A DNA stretch of 59,761 nucleotides from Bremia lactucae (lineage: Eukaryota > Oomycota > Peronosporomycetes > Peronosporales > Peronosporaceae), in contig NW_027152213.1 in NCBI RefSeq assembly GCF_004359215.1, positions 2,322,411 to 2,382,171 of the forward strand. The letters run 5' to 3'. Made by a program: the position numbers and the translations under genes. Shown here one piece after another: positions 40,689 through 52,798 of this stretch. Each line of letters opens with the position of its first letter. The stretch's first letter is position 1. Below the pieces are notes generated by a model that was not told where the DNA came from, did no database searches, and worked only from the letters and a program-made list of their open reading frames with translations.

Positions 40689-42200
40689 AAGAAAAAGTGA
40701 GCTTAAAAGCCCCACATGAAGGCTATCATGGCACGCGTGAAAGGTTCACATATTTGAGTGACCTATAATAGAGAGCGATTGAACGCATGAGTTTGGTCGT
40801 CGGTAGGCCAGCCGCTGGCGCCATGCTGTTCACTCTAAACACAGATGAGCAAATGCGGCCATAGCGAGATCATACAACATGAACTCGACGGGGCTCGTGA
40901 AAAAGTAGCCTTGCTTCCCGGAAAGGCTCTCAACACGCGAAGTAGGGTGCTCAACAGTTGGTACTGTTGAGACAGCAGCATGTATGTGTATGCTGCTAAT
41001 GGGCCAACGCTTTCGCGTCGACCCGAAACCATAAAGATAGAAATATCTAAGTTTAAGGCAATCGAAAAGCAACCCCCTTTTGAGATGGTTTGTCGAGTAA
41101 GATGACGCCATAGAAGCTCGTCGTATCAGTGATGATGCGACGAAAGTGAAATTTGGCATGTCCAACTTAGCCGGGCGTGCCATATCTTGGGCCTTAGGGA
41201 TTAAACTTCACGACTTATTTGTTTTTGGGTCGTACGAGGTCTTTAAGACCCCGCTCGGACAAACATTTGAGCCGCCACGTGCCGAATTCAGGGCTTGAGC
41301 TGAGCTCCTGAATTTGAAGCAGGGCAAGTGACATTCACGTTTATACTCAGCATACACGATTTCTAGTAAGTTGTATCGTCAGTCATCCAATTGATGAGTA
41401 AACGTAAGTAACTGTGTTTATTAATGATCTTGCAGACGGTCCTGTTAAGACCCACCTGTTCCGGCTTGAATAAGGGTCGCTCTACCAAGCGATCTCTGTA
41501 GCGGAACAGGAGGACTTCAGCCTGAGACGGGCTTTCGACCACTCTGGAGCGTATCGTCCACTTTAGAGCTTATCGTCCACATAGACGACAAGTAAACGCA
41601 TTCCGGACCTCTCGTATGTGAGAGCGAGAAACCTCACTCTTCAAGTCACAAACGATTGCTAAAATGCAATCGTTGTCAAAAGACGGACCACTACGAGTGA
41701 AATGCCCACGCCCAGTGCGTAGAGATACTGAGCAATCGATCGACCTCCCGCTAGGAACAGCGCAGGCCTTTTGACAAAAAATGCTCCTCACGCACAAAAA
41801 TGGTGGAGCGTCCGCAAGCGCCTGTATATCTTACGAGTGAGTGCAATAGCCTCACTTGCGCTTCGGTCGTTTGCACGATTGCACAAGCCCTCAGTGTGAC
41901 TACCCATCACACTGTGAAGCTAGATCTCGACGGCTGAGAACAAACACAGGCAGCCTCGAAGTTCAAGCACTCGAATGATATGAGTGACACAAGACAAGTA
42001 TGTTTGCTACGGAAGCAATATCTAAGAAATTTAAACACCTCTCTTTATGAGACAATGCAAAACTCCTGGATCGACTGGAGATTCGATCGTAGAGGATCCC
42101 GCTGTGATTGCGCAACCACAGCTAGATGCAGTTGGGGAGGAGTCTTCCTAATGAATTTTGAGGGATCAAGTCCCCAGAAACCAGTGGTCAATGGTTCAAC
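40689..42200 (+). pseudogene. Gag and protease region of family-C element
   Basis: Plus-strand Gag phrases: FGMSNLAGRAISWALGIKLH, VFGSYEVFKTPLGQTFEPP, ELLNLKQGK, VFINDLADGPVKTHLFRLE. In places the minus strand is more open than the sense strand, but the sense phrases match the family-A Gag at 36.8-37.1 kb. The protease region (41850-42200) is hardly readable. Frameshifts and stops throughout. Confidence 0.65.
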
Positions 42201-45200
42201 TTAGACATTAAGTGTCTTCGTGAACAACGGAGCAAGCGTAGGCTCTTAAAACTTGATCCGATATTGCCTCCGACTTCGGAAATAACTCAATTGCCAACGC
42301 TAGAACCGAAAAAAAAACGGTTCTTGCGTGATCTGCGTAGTGGTCAATCATTTGCGTTCTTGTCAAAGATTACAAGTACGTGGCCGATATTCGTTCGGCA
42401 ATAGTACTTCCTGACTTCTCAGCCGCTCACCGATGGGAGAAAGTGTCCTCTCAGATTCAACGTTTTACGTCCCAATCCGGGGAGTCTCTTGAAGACAAAT
42501 CCTGTAAATAAGGATTTGATTGAATTCAAGGATGCATTCCCTGAATCCATACCGTGCGAGTTGTCTAGGGATAAAGACACTCGACACGAAACATACCTGA
42601 TTCTAGGTTCGAAGTACTGTGTCATGAAGCAGTGGCCATTGCCTCGTGAGCAAGTATTAGCCATCGGCAAAGATTTTTTCGATCGATTAAAAGCGGCCAT
42701 GTAAGGGAGTCAACCTCCCCACATAGCTCTCCGACCTTCTGTGTGCCAAAGGCCACAGGAGGGTGGCGGATAGTGCATGCATTCAATAAACTGAACGCTG
42801 CAACAGTACCGGCTCAAAAGCCGATTCCACGAAAAGACGTATTCATTGATGCTATGTCAAAGAGTACTATCTTTTCGTCAATGGATTTGATGGATGGATT
42901 CTGTCAGATCTTATGCGTGAATAGGATATCCCGTTCAGAGCAGTAAGCCCCCAAGCCGAATGGTATAATAATGACTATTTATACCACAGGGGCTCAGTGA
43001 TGTCCCTGCAACATTCAACAGATGTGTAACTAATCTGTTGAGATCGGCGCGGGATTTTGCACCGAGTTTTTTTGATGACATCTTCGTTCAGAGCAGAGCC
43101 ATCACGGAAAGTCGGACGTTGAAGATCGTACCACGTCCAAAATCTTCTTACACTTATGCGTAAGCATTCGTCTTATGCAAATCTCAAGAAGTATGTATTA
43201 ACTACAAGCAAAATACCACTTATGGGTGCATCGTGGGTTAACACGGTGTACACCCTGATCAGGAAATGATCAAGGCGATCACCGACTTATCTGTGCCAGT
43301 CGATGTAAAGGAACTTAAAAAGTTACCCGGCACAGCGGTGTACTATCATAGATACTTCCGCAAATATGCCGAAATGACAGTACATCTTTCTTCTTGTTGA
43401 AGAAAATGTGAAGTGGTCATGGAACGCTAGGTACCAAGCAAACTTGATGCAATCGCCAATTCTGGCGATTGCAAACTAAGACAGACCATTTTATAGGGTC
43501 TGTGACGTCAGTGATTTGGCAATCGGCTGTGCGTTACTGCAATATGACACAGACGGCACAGAGCGCGACGTCTGCTATCAGTCGCGTCAGCTTCAACCAC
43601 CTGAACGCTATTATTCAGTGCATGACAAGGATTTCCTTGCCATGAAATATGCACTGGCTAATTTTAGGGTCTATCGCTTGGGAGACAGGCCGTTCATTGT
43701 TTATACGTACGATGCGTCGTTACGCACGGCCGTAAAAAGTCCACACCTCTCACAAGGAATGGCGAGATGGATGTATTTCTTCGCGATGTATAACTTCTCC
43801 GTGGAATATAGATCACGACGATTAAATGTCGTCCTAATGCCCTTTTGCGCCGGCCCGATTTCTGGCCGGCTGCGCAAATAACAGTAAGATAAGCCCACTG
43901 TTGCAACAACCAACAGTTATTATGAGCCTATGCTGCAACAATAAGTGTTCCGTCGTCAATATTCCTTGACGACGTTAGAAGGGCCAATCAAGAAGTAATG
44001 GTTCGTAAGGGTTGATGGGTTATCTTGAAAAATCCATCACATCAATTCTTCAAAGGATTGTCGAAGTTGTCTAGACCCTCAACGGATCAATACCACAACA
44101 TGCAATGGTTTACTGTATTACACAACCCTTGCTGATGACACAGCTCGTGTCGTCACCCCCATCCATAATGATTTGCGTTTACGCATCATATATGAGTGTC
44201 ACGATGCATCAATAAGTGAACACCGTGGACGTGAGGAAACTTATCTCACAATAAGCCGCGACTTTTACTGGCCACACCATTATGAATTTATCCGCGAGTA
44301 CATACGTGTTTGCAAAGTTTGTCAACGGGTGAAGCCTAGTGCATCATCCTGTGCTCCGCTACAACCTCTGCCTGTTCTTAGAGAGTATTGGCAGTCCGTA
44401 TCTATGGACATCGCCTTCAAATTTCCCGAAGACTACCACAACAGTAATGGTATTCTCTTGTTTGATGATCGTTTCAGCAAGGTACTTCATCTTGCTGCAG
44501 TCCCGGAGTCGATTAAAGCCAAAGGCTATGCTCGTGTCGTTGTTGACACAGTATTTTGACTCCATGGGTTACCCCGTGAACTGGTCTCTGAACGAGACCC
44601 TAGATTCATCGGCGGAAATTTGACAAACAGTGTCCAAATCACTTAGAAGACATTTAAAAATGTCAACTTCTAATCATCCTGAAAGAGATAGACGGAGCGT
44701 CCCAACCGTATCCTCGAAGAGATACTTTGCGAATACGCCCACTCTTTTACGAATTGAAGCGAGTGTTTGCTGACGGCAGAATTTGCCATCAACAAATCAG
44801 TGCATGCTTCTATAAAACATACACCGTTTTTTGGAATGGTTTCCGCCATCCACGTATCCCAACCTTGTTTGAGAGTCACTCTTATTCAAGGGGGGGACTT
44901 GCTGAGAATAGTACAACCTAGCTCTTGCTCATCACGCATTGACTCAACAGTCAATGCGAAGGATACCAATGTTGATTCAATCAACGTTGATGTGGACAAA
45001 CTCAGCAGTAGCGATAAGCTATAGTGACTTAAATAAAACGATGCTGAAAGACTCAGCATCGAAAATAATAATATTAGTGAGAATAATAATGCTCTCACTA
45101 AAGAGGAGAATGACATCTTCGCAGAGCGCACCGGTCGCACTGGAAACAAAAAAACGAGGCAGCAGGCGATTTCCTGCTGGCTAGAGAAGCAATGGTCAAT

Positions 45201-45660
45201 TTCGTACAGGATTCCATCGCTGTTGCGGTGGACTACAGAAACGGAACTATGACAAAAATGGAAGAGCAAACATACTTTCATTTAGAATTCAAAACATGGA
45301 GCGAAGAATGTGGGCAGTAAGAAATTACTGCCCAGGTATATCGCCCATTTTCTGTACTACATCGCCAAGGCAATGCTTACACGATCGAGACGGCCGTACC
45401 ACCAGTACGAGGTTTCTTCCGGTTCCGAACTCAACCGTCACGGTCTAGGTCATCCGCCAAAGCCTGATGGTCAGTCTGGTTCTCATGAGCCAGAAGATCC
45501 ACTTTTTCCTCCAAGAAAGAGATCGTTTGACGAGCTGTCACCAGCTCATTTTGAAGGGACTGATGTGTCCGTTTGTTTGCAAGTTGATCAACCGCAACTT
45601 GCGCGCAGTTTTTCCACTGTTTACGAGAAATACGGTCGACCATAGTCACTAAGTTGCGAC
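42201..45660 (+). pseudogene. Pol of family-C element: RT, RNase H, integrase
   Basis: RT: KDTRHETYLILGSKYCVMKQ, PKATGGWRIVHAFNKLNAAT, FSSMDLMDGF, and the box FFDDIFVQSRA near 43070. RNase H: LAIGCALLQYDTDG, RYYSVHDKDFLAMKYALANF, SLRTAVKSPHLSQGMARWM; TDHAS is TYDAS. Integrase: HDASISEHRGREETYLTISR, CKVCQRVKPSASSCAPLQPL, SVSMDIAFKFPED, then damaged core, and the C-terminal FLLAREAMVNFVQDSI and GSKKLLPRYI. Many stops and frameshifts (about 42702, 42945, 43000-43500, 44559 and others). Confidence 0.75.
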
Positions 45661-45800
45661 GTCGGGATCACTCGTGATCAATGTCTTCTCGCTGCCGATA
45701 CTCATCTAGCGGGTTTGTGATTGTTGGAGTCTATGCCTGGTGGCAGGCGTAACGTTGTGAACGCGTTGGCGGCATCCAGTGCTCCGTTCCAACCTCTGCC
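45431..45800 (-). pseudogene. Antisense ORF remnant in family-C element
   Basis: On the minus strand, opposite to pol: DAANAFTTL, then after a frameshift TPTITNPLDEYRQREDI, a TGA, then MVDRISRKQWKNCAQVAVDQ and a clear coiled coil (HQSLQNELVTARQTISFLEE, KVDLLAHENQTDHQALADDL). ITNPLDE and the DAANAFTTL phrase align with GAADVLTALS...IITNPLDEE of the family-B antisense ORF, in the same order and at the same place relative to pol. The coiled-coil part lies antisense to the integrase tail. A stray integrase fragment (SSAPFQPLPVLAD, plus strand) overlaps its 5' side at 45776-45815. Confidence 0.45.
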
Positions 45801-45930
45801 TGTTCTGGCAGACTGTTTTAATCAACGTCGTCTTCGAGTTCCTGGGATTTCGCGAAGTTCACATAATAATTGCAGTGAATTTTTTTACTGCTTTACGATG
45901 GACGGCATAAGGGCGTATTATTAAGGATTA

Positions 45931-46373
45931 CGTAAACATAAAAAAATAAAACCTGTAAAACGCAAAAGCTACGCACTGAATAATATCTGTCTTATTTCGT
46001 GAATGTACCATTTATCACATCATGCCCTAAGTTCCCAATACTAAAATTGTAATCTCAAAAAGGTATCGACCTGCCGAGGTTACTCGCCAAAAAACAAGTC
46101 TATAAAAAAGGTGGTGTTAAATGCTAATAGTGAGTCAAGATTTCTAATACAAATATTTGGAATTCACACACAAAATTATATCTGTTACAATTGAAGCAAT
46201 TTTATATAAAGATAGATTTTCCCTCATGTAATCATTTTTGAAAATAAACTGGGAGACAAGTTATTTTCTTAAAATCGAAAGTCTTAAGTGGTCCTCATTA
46301 ATTGGCCAAAACAAATTTTATCACAGCCGCAACTGAAGCCTCACAAGAAAAAAATAAACGTGCCTTTGTAGAT
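45931..46373. other. Upstream flank of ceramide synthase gene
   Basis: AT-rich, no coding region. It contains the boundary between retroelement debris and the gene island and presumably the LAG1 promoter. Confidence 0.4.
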
Positions 46374-47520
46374 ATGACGCGCTCGATTCCGAAGCCCAAC
46401 CCAATCCTTGACACTTTGCTGTTGAGCTTGCTTGTGTGTGAGCTTGGAATTATTATGTACACATTTGCAAAGGACAAACAGATGCTTTACATTCTCATCG
46501 CCATGATCGTCGTGGTGGCTTTGGCCGTCAGGCTAACTAAGACCTCCTTCGCCATCGGAGGCAGATGGTTTTCACGGACCTTTTTGCAGCACCTAAATGA
46601 CCCTTTGAAGAAGACAGTGGCTTTAAAAAAGTGGTGCGATCAGTCTTGGCAGCTTGTAATACACGTATCAATGACGATCTTCGAGCTGTATGTGCTGCGG
46701 GATGAGAAGTGGTGGCAAGACCAAACTACCCGTACGAAATTTATGTGAGCTTTGACATTAAATTTGACCTCTTAAGCTTTGTACCATGATTTGCTGCAGT
46801 TTGGAATCAAGGAACTGATACGGGTGTTTTCCCGACGCAAAAGTTCAGCACCAAGCTGCTGTACATCACGCAAATGGTAAACTTTAAGATGCCAATTTTC
46901 AAGAGTAAATTTCGAGATTAACAACTTGCTCTTTTTATTTAAAGGCCATTTGGATTTACACTGCGTTCTCGTGCAAGTTTCTGGAAGAAATTCGCAAGGA
47001 TTATTTGGTCATGATGACGCATCACGTTGTCACTATCGCGCTTGTCACGTGGTCCTACGCAATCGGCTTTTTGCCGGTTGGCGTGATTGTGCTACTTCTT
47101 CACGACATGACGGACGTCCCACTCGATATGCTGAAGATGTCTAACTACCTTAAAATGGAAGGCGTCCCCGGCCTATTTACAACCGAGATTCTGTTTGTTA
47201 CTACGATTGCGTTGTGGTTTTATTACCGCATTTACCAATACCCGATGAAGCTACTCTATACGACGATTTGGGATTCGCGCGAGGCCACTATGCCAATTGC
47301 CGACGCACACGACTTCACGCAGCTGTTCCCGCACCCAGGCCCTCAGTCATGGCTTCTCTTCAACATGCTGCTCACGACGCTGTACTGCTTGCACATTTAT
47401 TGGGGCATCCTTTTGGTGCGCATTCTTATTGGCGTGGTCACCAAGGGCACTCATGATTCGGCCAAAGAAGAGTACGAAGGTACATCGTCAGATTCAGATA
47501 ACGACGGCAAGGATGACTAA
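46374..47520 (+). CDS. LAG1: Ceramide synthase, LAG1/TLC-domain protein (3 exons)
   Basis: Proposed exons 46374-46731, 46800-46876 and 46945-47520 (336 residues); both introns are 68 bases, with donors GTACGA and GTAAAC and acceptors CTGCAG and TTAAAG, and phases fit. The start ATG is at MTRSIPKPNPILDT; the frame is open 24 codons further but with no ATG. Hydrophobic segments at about 15-32 and 42-58 precede the TLC domain. The Lag1 motif is clear: HHVVTIALVTWSYAIGF with the double His, then LLLHDMTDVPLDMLKMSNYL with the two Asp residues. Such enzymes N-acylate sphingoid bases with acyl-CoA in the ER membrane. The tail ends in an acidic SSDSDNDGKDD segment, the usual site of CK2-type phosphorylation in this family. 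Length is normal. Confidence 0.88.
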
Positions 47521-47663
47521 GGCCAAAGGCATTCATTACCTAAGATCAAGAAAAATAAATGAATTATATGGAGTGTCTACTTAACGCGCTTAATCTTAAC
47601 CTCTATAAGATGCTAATGGTTTAAAAAGGGTTATTATTGCTTTGCATTTCAGTGGTGGATGCC

Positions 47664-48781
47664 ATGATGGAAATACTGAGTGAGGCACCAGCGACAATCG
47701 AACAGTCGATGATCACGGAAAATTCGATAGTAGACGAATTGCGCGAGATGCTGCCACAAATGAATGCTGATTTAGTAACACTAAAAGTTGTGATGGAGAA
47801 TTTGGCAATTCGTTTCGGTATGAAATTTGCGGATCTTAAAGCGCAGTGGAGACTTCAAATTAAGGCGTTGCTTCCAGAAATGCTCGATTTGTGTGATGGT
47901 GGTGTGGGAGAATGCAATAATCATGCCGACAAGGAAGGTGAAAATGAAGACGAGGAGGCTGACGTTCGACCTAGCCGGCAGCGCTATCGAAAGAAGCGGA
48001 TTGCTGTGGTGGATGCAAGCGACGAAGAAGAGATTGACGAGGGAAGTAATGTAGATGAAGATGATGAAGCTGGACCTAAAGGCGATAAATCACCAGATGC
48101 TACTGCTCTGGTGGAAAGAAGTCCAGAAATGGTATGGTTCGATCATTTATTTTAGTACAAGCATGTTGTTTGCGAACTAATAGTGGCTTCATAATGCTGC
48201 GTTGCTACTGCAAGAAACGACCAAAAAAGCGAAAGAGCAAGGAGAGATTTCCGTCGGCGAAAAAGATAAAGGCAGTCACGCAATTGGACCCGCCAGGGCT
48301 CGGGTCATTGAAAGAGTTGGGCCGCGCTGCTGGAGTTTTAAAGTATACTTGACTTGCTTGGTACTACCTCGTGCAACACGATACTTACCTTGTTAAATGA
48401 TAATTGGACAGCCCTCAAGTTTACAAGCTTCTGAAGCGAGCCGAATCGACAAAGGAAGCAGAGGAGATCTTACGTGAGCGATTGCATGATGCTGGTATTA
48501 CTTTTCATGGGTCTTATCCATCAAGCCGCGACATAAGCGCCGCAAGAAAAAAGCACGCAAAGGAGAAGGAACTAGAAGGCATCGACACGAACTTAATCAT
48601 TTCGGCCGGTCGGTCGCGGCGTGGAGGAAGGCAGCTCATTTCCTATAAAGAAAATCGAATTGGTAGTGATCTAGATGACGATGATGTGGATCAATATGAC
48701 GATGTCAACGAAGATGCTGGGAATAGCAGCGAGAACGAGTCCGCGATTAGCGGCTCGGACTCATCAGAAGCTTCCTTTTAG
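47664..48781 (+). CDS. HIRIP3-like histone-chaperone protein with DEK-C domain (3 exons)
   Basis: Proposed exons 47664-48131, 48215-48342 and 48412-48781 (321 residues), introns 83 and 69 bases, GT-AG, phases consistent. I start at the ATG of MMEILSEAPATIEQ; the open frame extends nine codons further only to a TTG. The N-terminal 75 residues resemble a DEK C-terminal domain (LREMLPQMNADLVTLKVV, RFGMKFADLKAQWRLQIKAL). Acidic and basic stretches follow. The C-terminal part LKELGRAAGVL, VYKLLKRAESTKEAEEIL, RLHDAGITFHGSYPS, GIDTNLII matches the conserved end of HIRIP3, ending in a CHZ-like H2A-H2B binding segment and an acidic tail. The protein would act in the nucleus with HIRA or histone dimers. 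It lies 143 bases after LAG1 on the same strand. Confidence 0.75.
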
Positions 48782-48953
48782 TCTTCAGTGTTTGTCTTCG
48801 TTTTTTTTCCTTTTAGAGATAAATAATTTGCGTGCCAATTGGCTAAAAGAAATTGAAATTTAATTGTGCTTTTGATTGGTGGTGGTGCGCGTGGACCCAA
48901 GTCGTAGACATTGGCTTCTACAGTTTCCAGAACCCGAACGTGAAGCAAGAATC

Positions 48954-49526
48954 ATGCCATCCTACAGCCAGGAACCGGAAGACGCACAGCGTGCCGCCAA
49001 GGCCCGTGGATCGCATCTCCGTGTGCATTTTAAGCACTGTCGTGAGGTCTGCCACGCAATCAAGGGTATGCCTCTGAACAAGGCCAAACTGTTTCTTCAG
49101 GCCGTACTTGAGTACAAGCAAGCTGTGCCTTTCACCAAGTTTACAGGAGGTTGCGGCCGTCACGCCCAGGGAAAGCTTCGTGGTGCTGCTGGCGACAAGT
49201 GCAAATGGCCCCAGAAGGCTACCAAGATCATTTTAGATTTGGTTAAGAATGCTGAGGCCAACGCCGAGGTCAAAGGTCTTGATACCGACCTGTTGTACAT
49301 CTCGCACACCCAGGCTAATGCCGCTATTAAGCAGCGTCGTCGCACATACCGTGCTCACGGTCGCATTGGCCCCTACATGTCCAACCCGGCCCACATTGAG
49401 CTAATCCTTACTGAAAAGCGTGCTAACGTTGCGAAGGCTGTAGAGGAGTCCAAGCCCATCAAGGTCTCTCGCAAACGTCAGGCTCAGTTGCGTCTTAAGT
49501 CTGGTGGCGGCGTTCCGGCCAATTAG
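48954..49526 (+). CDS. RPL17: 60S ribosomal protein L17 (uL22)
   Basis: A 190-residue intronless protein. The frame is open 26 codons further upstream but the first ATG is at [12 protein letters not shown], which matches the normal L17 N-terminus. Family signatures: [85 protein letters not shown]. It has the basic C-terminal tail typical of the eukaryotic protein. uL22 lines the exit tunnel of the large subunit. Only 172 bases separate it from the stop of the HIRIP3-like gene, so its promoter is very short. Confidence 0.95.
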   Translation: MPSYSQEPEDAQRAAKARGSHLRVHFKHCREVCHAIKGMPLNKAKLFLQAVLEYKQAVPFTKFTGGCGRHAQGKLRGAAGDKCKWPQKATKIILDLVKNAEANAEVKGLDTDLLYISHTQANAAIKQRRRTYRAHGRIGPYMSNPAHIELILTEKRANVAKAVEESKPIKVSRKRQAQLRLKSGGGVPAN

Positions 49527-50511
49527 TTATAATACATGCGGGATATCTTGAAGCACACGCAAATGCGAGAGGTGTGTGGCCAAAAGTTTTAAACTTTAAT
49601 ACAACCTTTCGACCACTGGGTTCTACTGATGCAGTGTCTTTTGTCAAGAGAGCAAGCGCCATTACAGTTCGTCTTCAACCGCATTATTGCATGGGTCATG
49701 TTAGGTTGGTTGACCTTAGTGTAGGTCTCATTCCTCGTGAAGGGCTCTTGAATATGGATAGGATGATAGCGATGAGGTATGGGATGCATGATGCGAGCTA
49801 AACTAGCAGTGTAAAATGCGTAGATTGCTGTCTTGTAATTTGACAGCTAGACACAGTTTCTGGCATTGAAAATGGGTGGTTATCTTCGCAAAGGAAATTT
49901 CTTCATAGCGTAGTGAAAAGATACATCTTGTCTATAACGTCATGAGGCGTAAAAATGCTGTTGCGCTAAATTCCGACAAAGTAGTCTATAAGTCATTACT
50001 AGGCTCTTTTACCTTATTTTCTAATGCAACGGCACATTAAGTTACTACAACGATAATAATACGTGACGCATCGAGTAATGATGTGATAACTAGCTTGTCA
50101 CGTGAGAAGATCAACCTGTATTGCTAATCGATCTTATAAATTATTCAATCGTAGACAAAAAGCATTCAATTCACAAACAAATTTACAATTGAGAGTCTTA
50201 TTCATAACTAACTGTAAAACGGATACTGAGCTACTCGGATGGCTCGATTGATCAGCGATCAAAATGTAATCTGCTTAAGCTGACCAAATACCTTTTTTAG
50301 TGATTGGCATTTAAGAGAAACAGTCATCACATTCTATACAACAAGCTAAAATAGACCAAATCGTTTTAAAATCGAGACTACAAGAATGGGTGTAATTTTA
50401 AAAGAAAAACACTTTTTTAAGTCGGATTTTTAAATATGCAACGAATCTGGCAATCAACACCAACGCTGCGACCCAAATGTTCAAATCACGCGAAGCGAAA
50501 CAAGAGACAGC
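49527..50511. other. Convergent intergenic region, no gene seen
   Basis: Lies between the 3' ends of RPL17 and the ribonucleotide reductase gene. Frames present lack an ATG or protein character. No retroelement sequence recognised. Confidence 0.45.
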
Positions 50512-51630
50512 CTAGAAGTCGGCGTCCAATGTGAATACTTGGTCTTCAGCGGCAACACCAACGCCGGCCTTGGAGTACTCACCGACGCGCTTTTCAAAAA
50601 AGTTCGTCTTGCCCTGAAGTGAGATCATGTCCATCCAATCAAACGGATTTTTTGTGTAGTAGATCTTGGCGACACCAAGCGAATACAGGAGGCGGTCAGC
50701 CACAAACTCGATGTACTGGCACATGAGACCCGAGTTCATGCCAATTAGTTCCACCGGAAGCGAGTCGCGCACAAATTCGTGTTCGATTGCGACAGCTTCG
50801 CGAATAATCTCGTGAACGCGGCTTTGTGGCAATTTGGTGACGAGCTTGGAATACAAGAGGCAGGCGAATTCCGTATGCATGCCTTCATCTCGACTGATTA
50901 GCTCATTTGAAAAGCTAAGACCAGGCATCAAACCACGCTTCTTAAGCCAAAAGACAGAGCAGAACGACCCTGAGAAGAAGATGCCCTCCACGGCAGCAAA
51001 AGCCAATAGACGCTCAGGATAGGAAGATACGCGTGGATTGCACCACTTTAGCGCCCAGTGCGCTTTCTTTGTGACGCAAGGAATTGTCTCAATTGCACGT
51101 AGCAAGTGATCTTTTTCGACAGCATCCTTTATATATGTGTCAATCAGAAGAGAGTAGACCTCTGAATGAATATTTTCAATCGCGATCTGAAATCCGTAAA
51201 AGCAGCGAGCTTCGGGTAGCTGCACCTCGTTGCTGAAATTCATGGCCAAATTTTCGTTCACGATACCGTCACTAGCGGCAAAAAACGCGAGCACGTGCTT
51301 GATAAAGTATCGCTCGTTGTTTGCGAGGCTTGCCCAGTCTTTAATATCGTGCACTAGATCGATTTCTTCAGCCGTCCAGAAGGAGGCCTCTGCTTTCTTG
51401 TACATCGACCACACTTCAGGCTCCTGGATAGGAAAGAGCACAAACCGGTTGGGATTCTCGACAAGAAATGGTTCAGGGGCAATCTCGCCGTTCATTTCTT
51501 TACGCTTAAATTCAGACATTTCATGCTCTGGCCCCACGCCCACTTTAACGCCTTTGGTAAAGTCTCCCATTAACTGAGGGTGTAGCTCCTGCTCCGGCTG
51601 CTTTGCACATTCCAGTAATGATGCAACCAT
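50512..51630 (-). CDS. RNR2: Ribonucleoside-diphosphate reductase small subunit (class Ia R2)
   Basis: A 372-residue intronless protein from a true ATG. It matches eukaryotic R2 throughout: [15 protein letters not shown] (first iron ligand Asp 91), [20 protein letters not shown] (Glu 152, His 155 and the radical Tyr 159), [12 protein letters not shown] and [11 protein letters not shown] (remaining Glu/Glu/His ligands), [10 protein letters not shown] and the C-terminal FTLDADF, the heptapeptide that docks onto the large subunit. R2 makes the diiron-tyrosyl radical needed to turn ribonucleotides into deoxyribonucleotides. All ligands are present, so it is not a p53R2- or pseudo-subunit variant. 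The gene converges on RPL17 and is followed on its 5' side by a 1.2-kb spacer. Confidence 0.95.
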   Translation of the reverse strand: MVASLLECAKQPEQELHPQLMGDFTKGVKVGVGPEHEMSEFKRKEMNGEIAPEPFLVENPNRFVLFPIQEPEVWSMYKKAEASFWTAEEIDLVHDIKDWASLANNERYFIKHVLAFFAASDGIVNENLAMNFSNEVQLPEARCFYGFQIAIENIHSEVYSLLIDTYIKDAVEKDHLLRAIETIPCVTKKAHWALKWCNPRVSSYPERLLAFAAVEGIFFSGSFCSVFWLKKRGLMPGLSFSNELISRDEGMHTEFACLLYSKLVTKLPQSRVHEIIREAVAIEHEFVRDSLPVELIGMNSGLMCQYIEFVADRLLYSLGVAKIYYTKNPFDWMDMISLQGKTNFFEKRVGEYSKAGVGVAAEDQVFTLDADF

Positions 51631-52798
51631 TGAAGTGACAGGAAAGAATTATCTTTAAAATCGGGCCGCTTGTTGGGACGAGCGCCAATTATGAATTGAA
51701 CAGCATATGAGCAGATCTTTAACAGGATAAGCGCGCCAAGTAGAGGCAAGTCACTCAATTCCCGCGCTTTTGGCTTCGCTGCCAGCCGATTTCTGAAACC
51801 CATCCAACCGATAAAAGAGTGCCATTGGCCAATACAAAACCGTTGCATCTGTAAATTTCTAAAAAAAATGTGGGTGGTTCCTTGTCTAGATGCCCGCGCG
51901 TTACACTTCTAAAAGGTTGCATCTCTCGAGCGTCGAAGATGCACTAAAAACTTGCGCTTGCAAAAGCCAAGGCTATAATAGACTAACCTACAAAAGCCAT
52001 TGCCTCTTAGCAGTCGTAAGCCTTTCAGCAGTCGTAAACTAAGAAGGTTCGCTGCCAGACGGACAATTATTAAAGCATTTTAATGGGTGACGGCTAAATA
52101 GTTAATCGCCAATTGTTTGCGTTCTATTTGACATAATTACAAATTACTTAAGTAACCAAACATTCGTCTGACTGTAAATTGGCAATTTTGCCTCTAACTC
52201 TTTCAAGAAAATTGCTGCGCTTTACAAAAATAGAAATTTGTCTCCAGGCTCACCCCTTCATCTTCAAATTTGAGCTGCATTAATGTATGACGTGTTACAG
52301 TTATACTTTTTATAGATTTTAATTGTAACGTAGCGGGTCTCTCACTTTAAGGTATCTAACTTTATTTTTCGTATCAAAAAAAATGATATGACACTGGCTG
52401 CTGGGCCGTGCCAGATCCTCACCGCATTCAGATAACCTTTTTGTTTCTCGTTGCACGCAACAGAAGACACTCTTAACACTTCATCGCTGTGCTTAAAGAC
52501 GTATGAGAAAGTGATTAACTATTTTGAAATTAAAAAAGGGAATTGCTGCGGACACACCCAATTTATGCTACGGACATACCTTTAAAAATAGAATATTGGT
52601 AATCTCCCTACTTCCGTGCCGTTAATTAAATGAAGGGGTTCAGTTTTGAACTTTTAGCACCTGGAAGTGGAAGTGGACGTGTGACTGGCGGACATGGCGG
52701 TACAAAAGTAGGGGTATGGGTGTTTGTGAAGAAATTTTCAAAAAGTGGGTCAATGGGTCAACAATACGTTATCCATCTGCGTGCTACACATTGATCGC
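51631..52798. other. Spacer between ribonucleotide reductase promoter and AP-4 epsilon 3' end
   Basis: No coding region supported. The left part should hold the promoter of the reductase gene; I could not identify defined cell-cycle elements. AT-rich centre. Confidence 0.4.

Noticed and set aside
44886..45281. Minus-strand 131-codon frame with a hydrophobic, membrane-like stretch
   Set aside because: It lies opposite sense integrase sequence (FLLAREAMVNFVQDSI on the plus strand) and its hydrophobicity comes from AT-rich repeats of the damaged element; no conservation in the other copies.
49574..49801. 75-codon plus-strand frame after RPL17
   Set aside because: It begins at a GTG, has no ATG near the front, and no protein-like composition or family signal.
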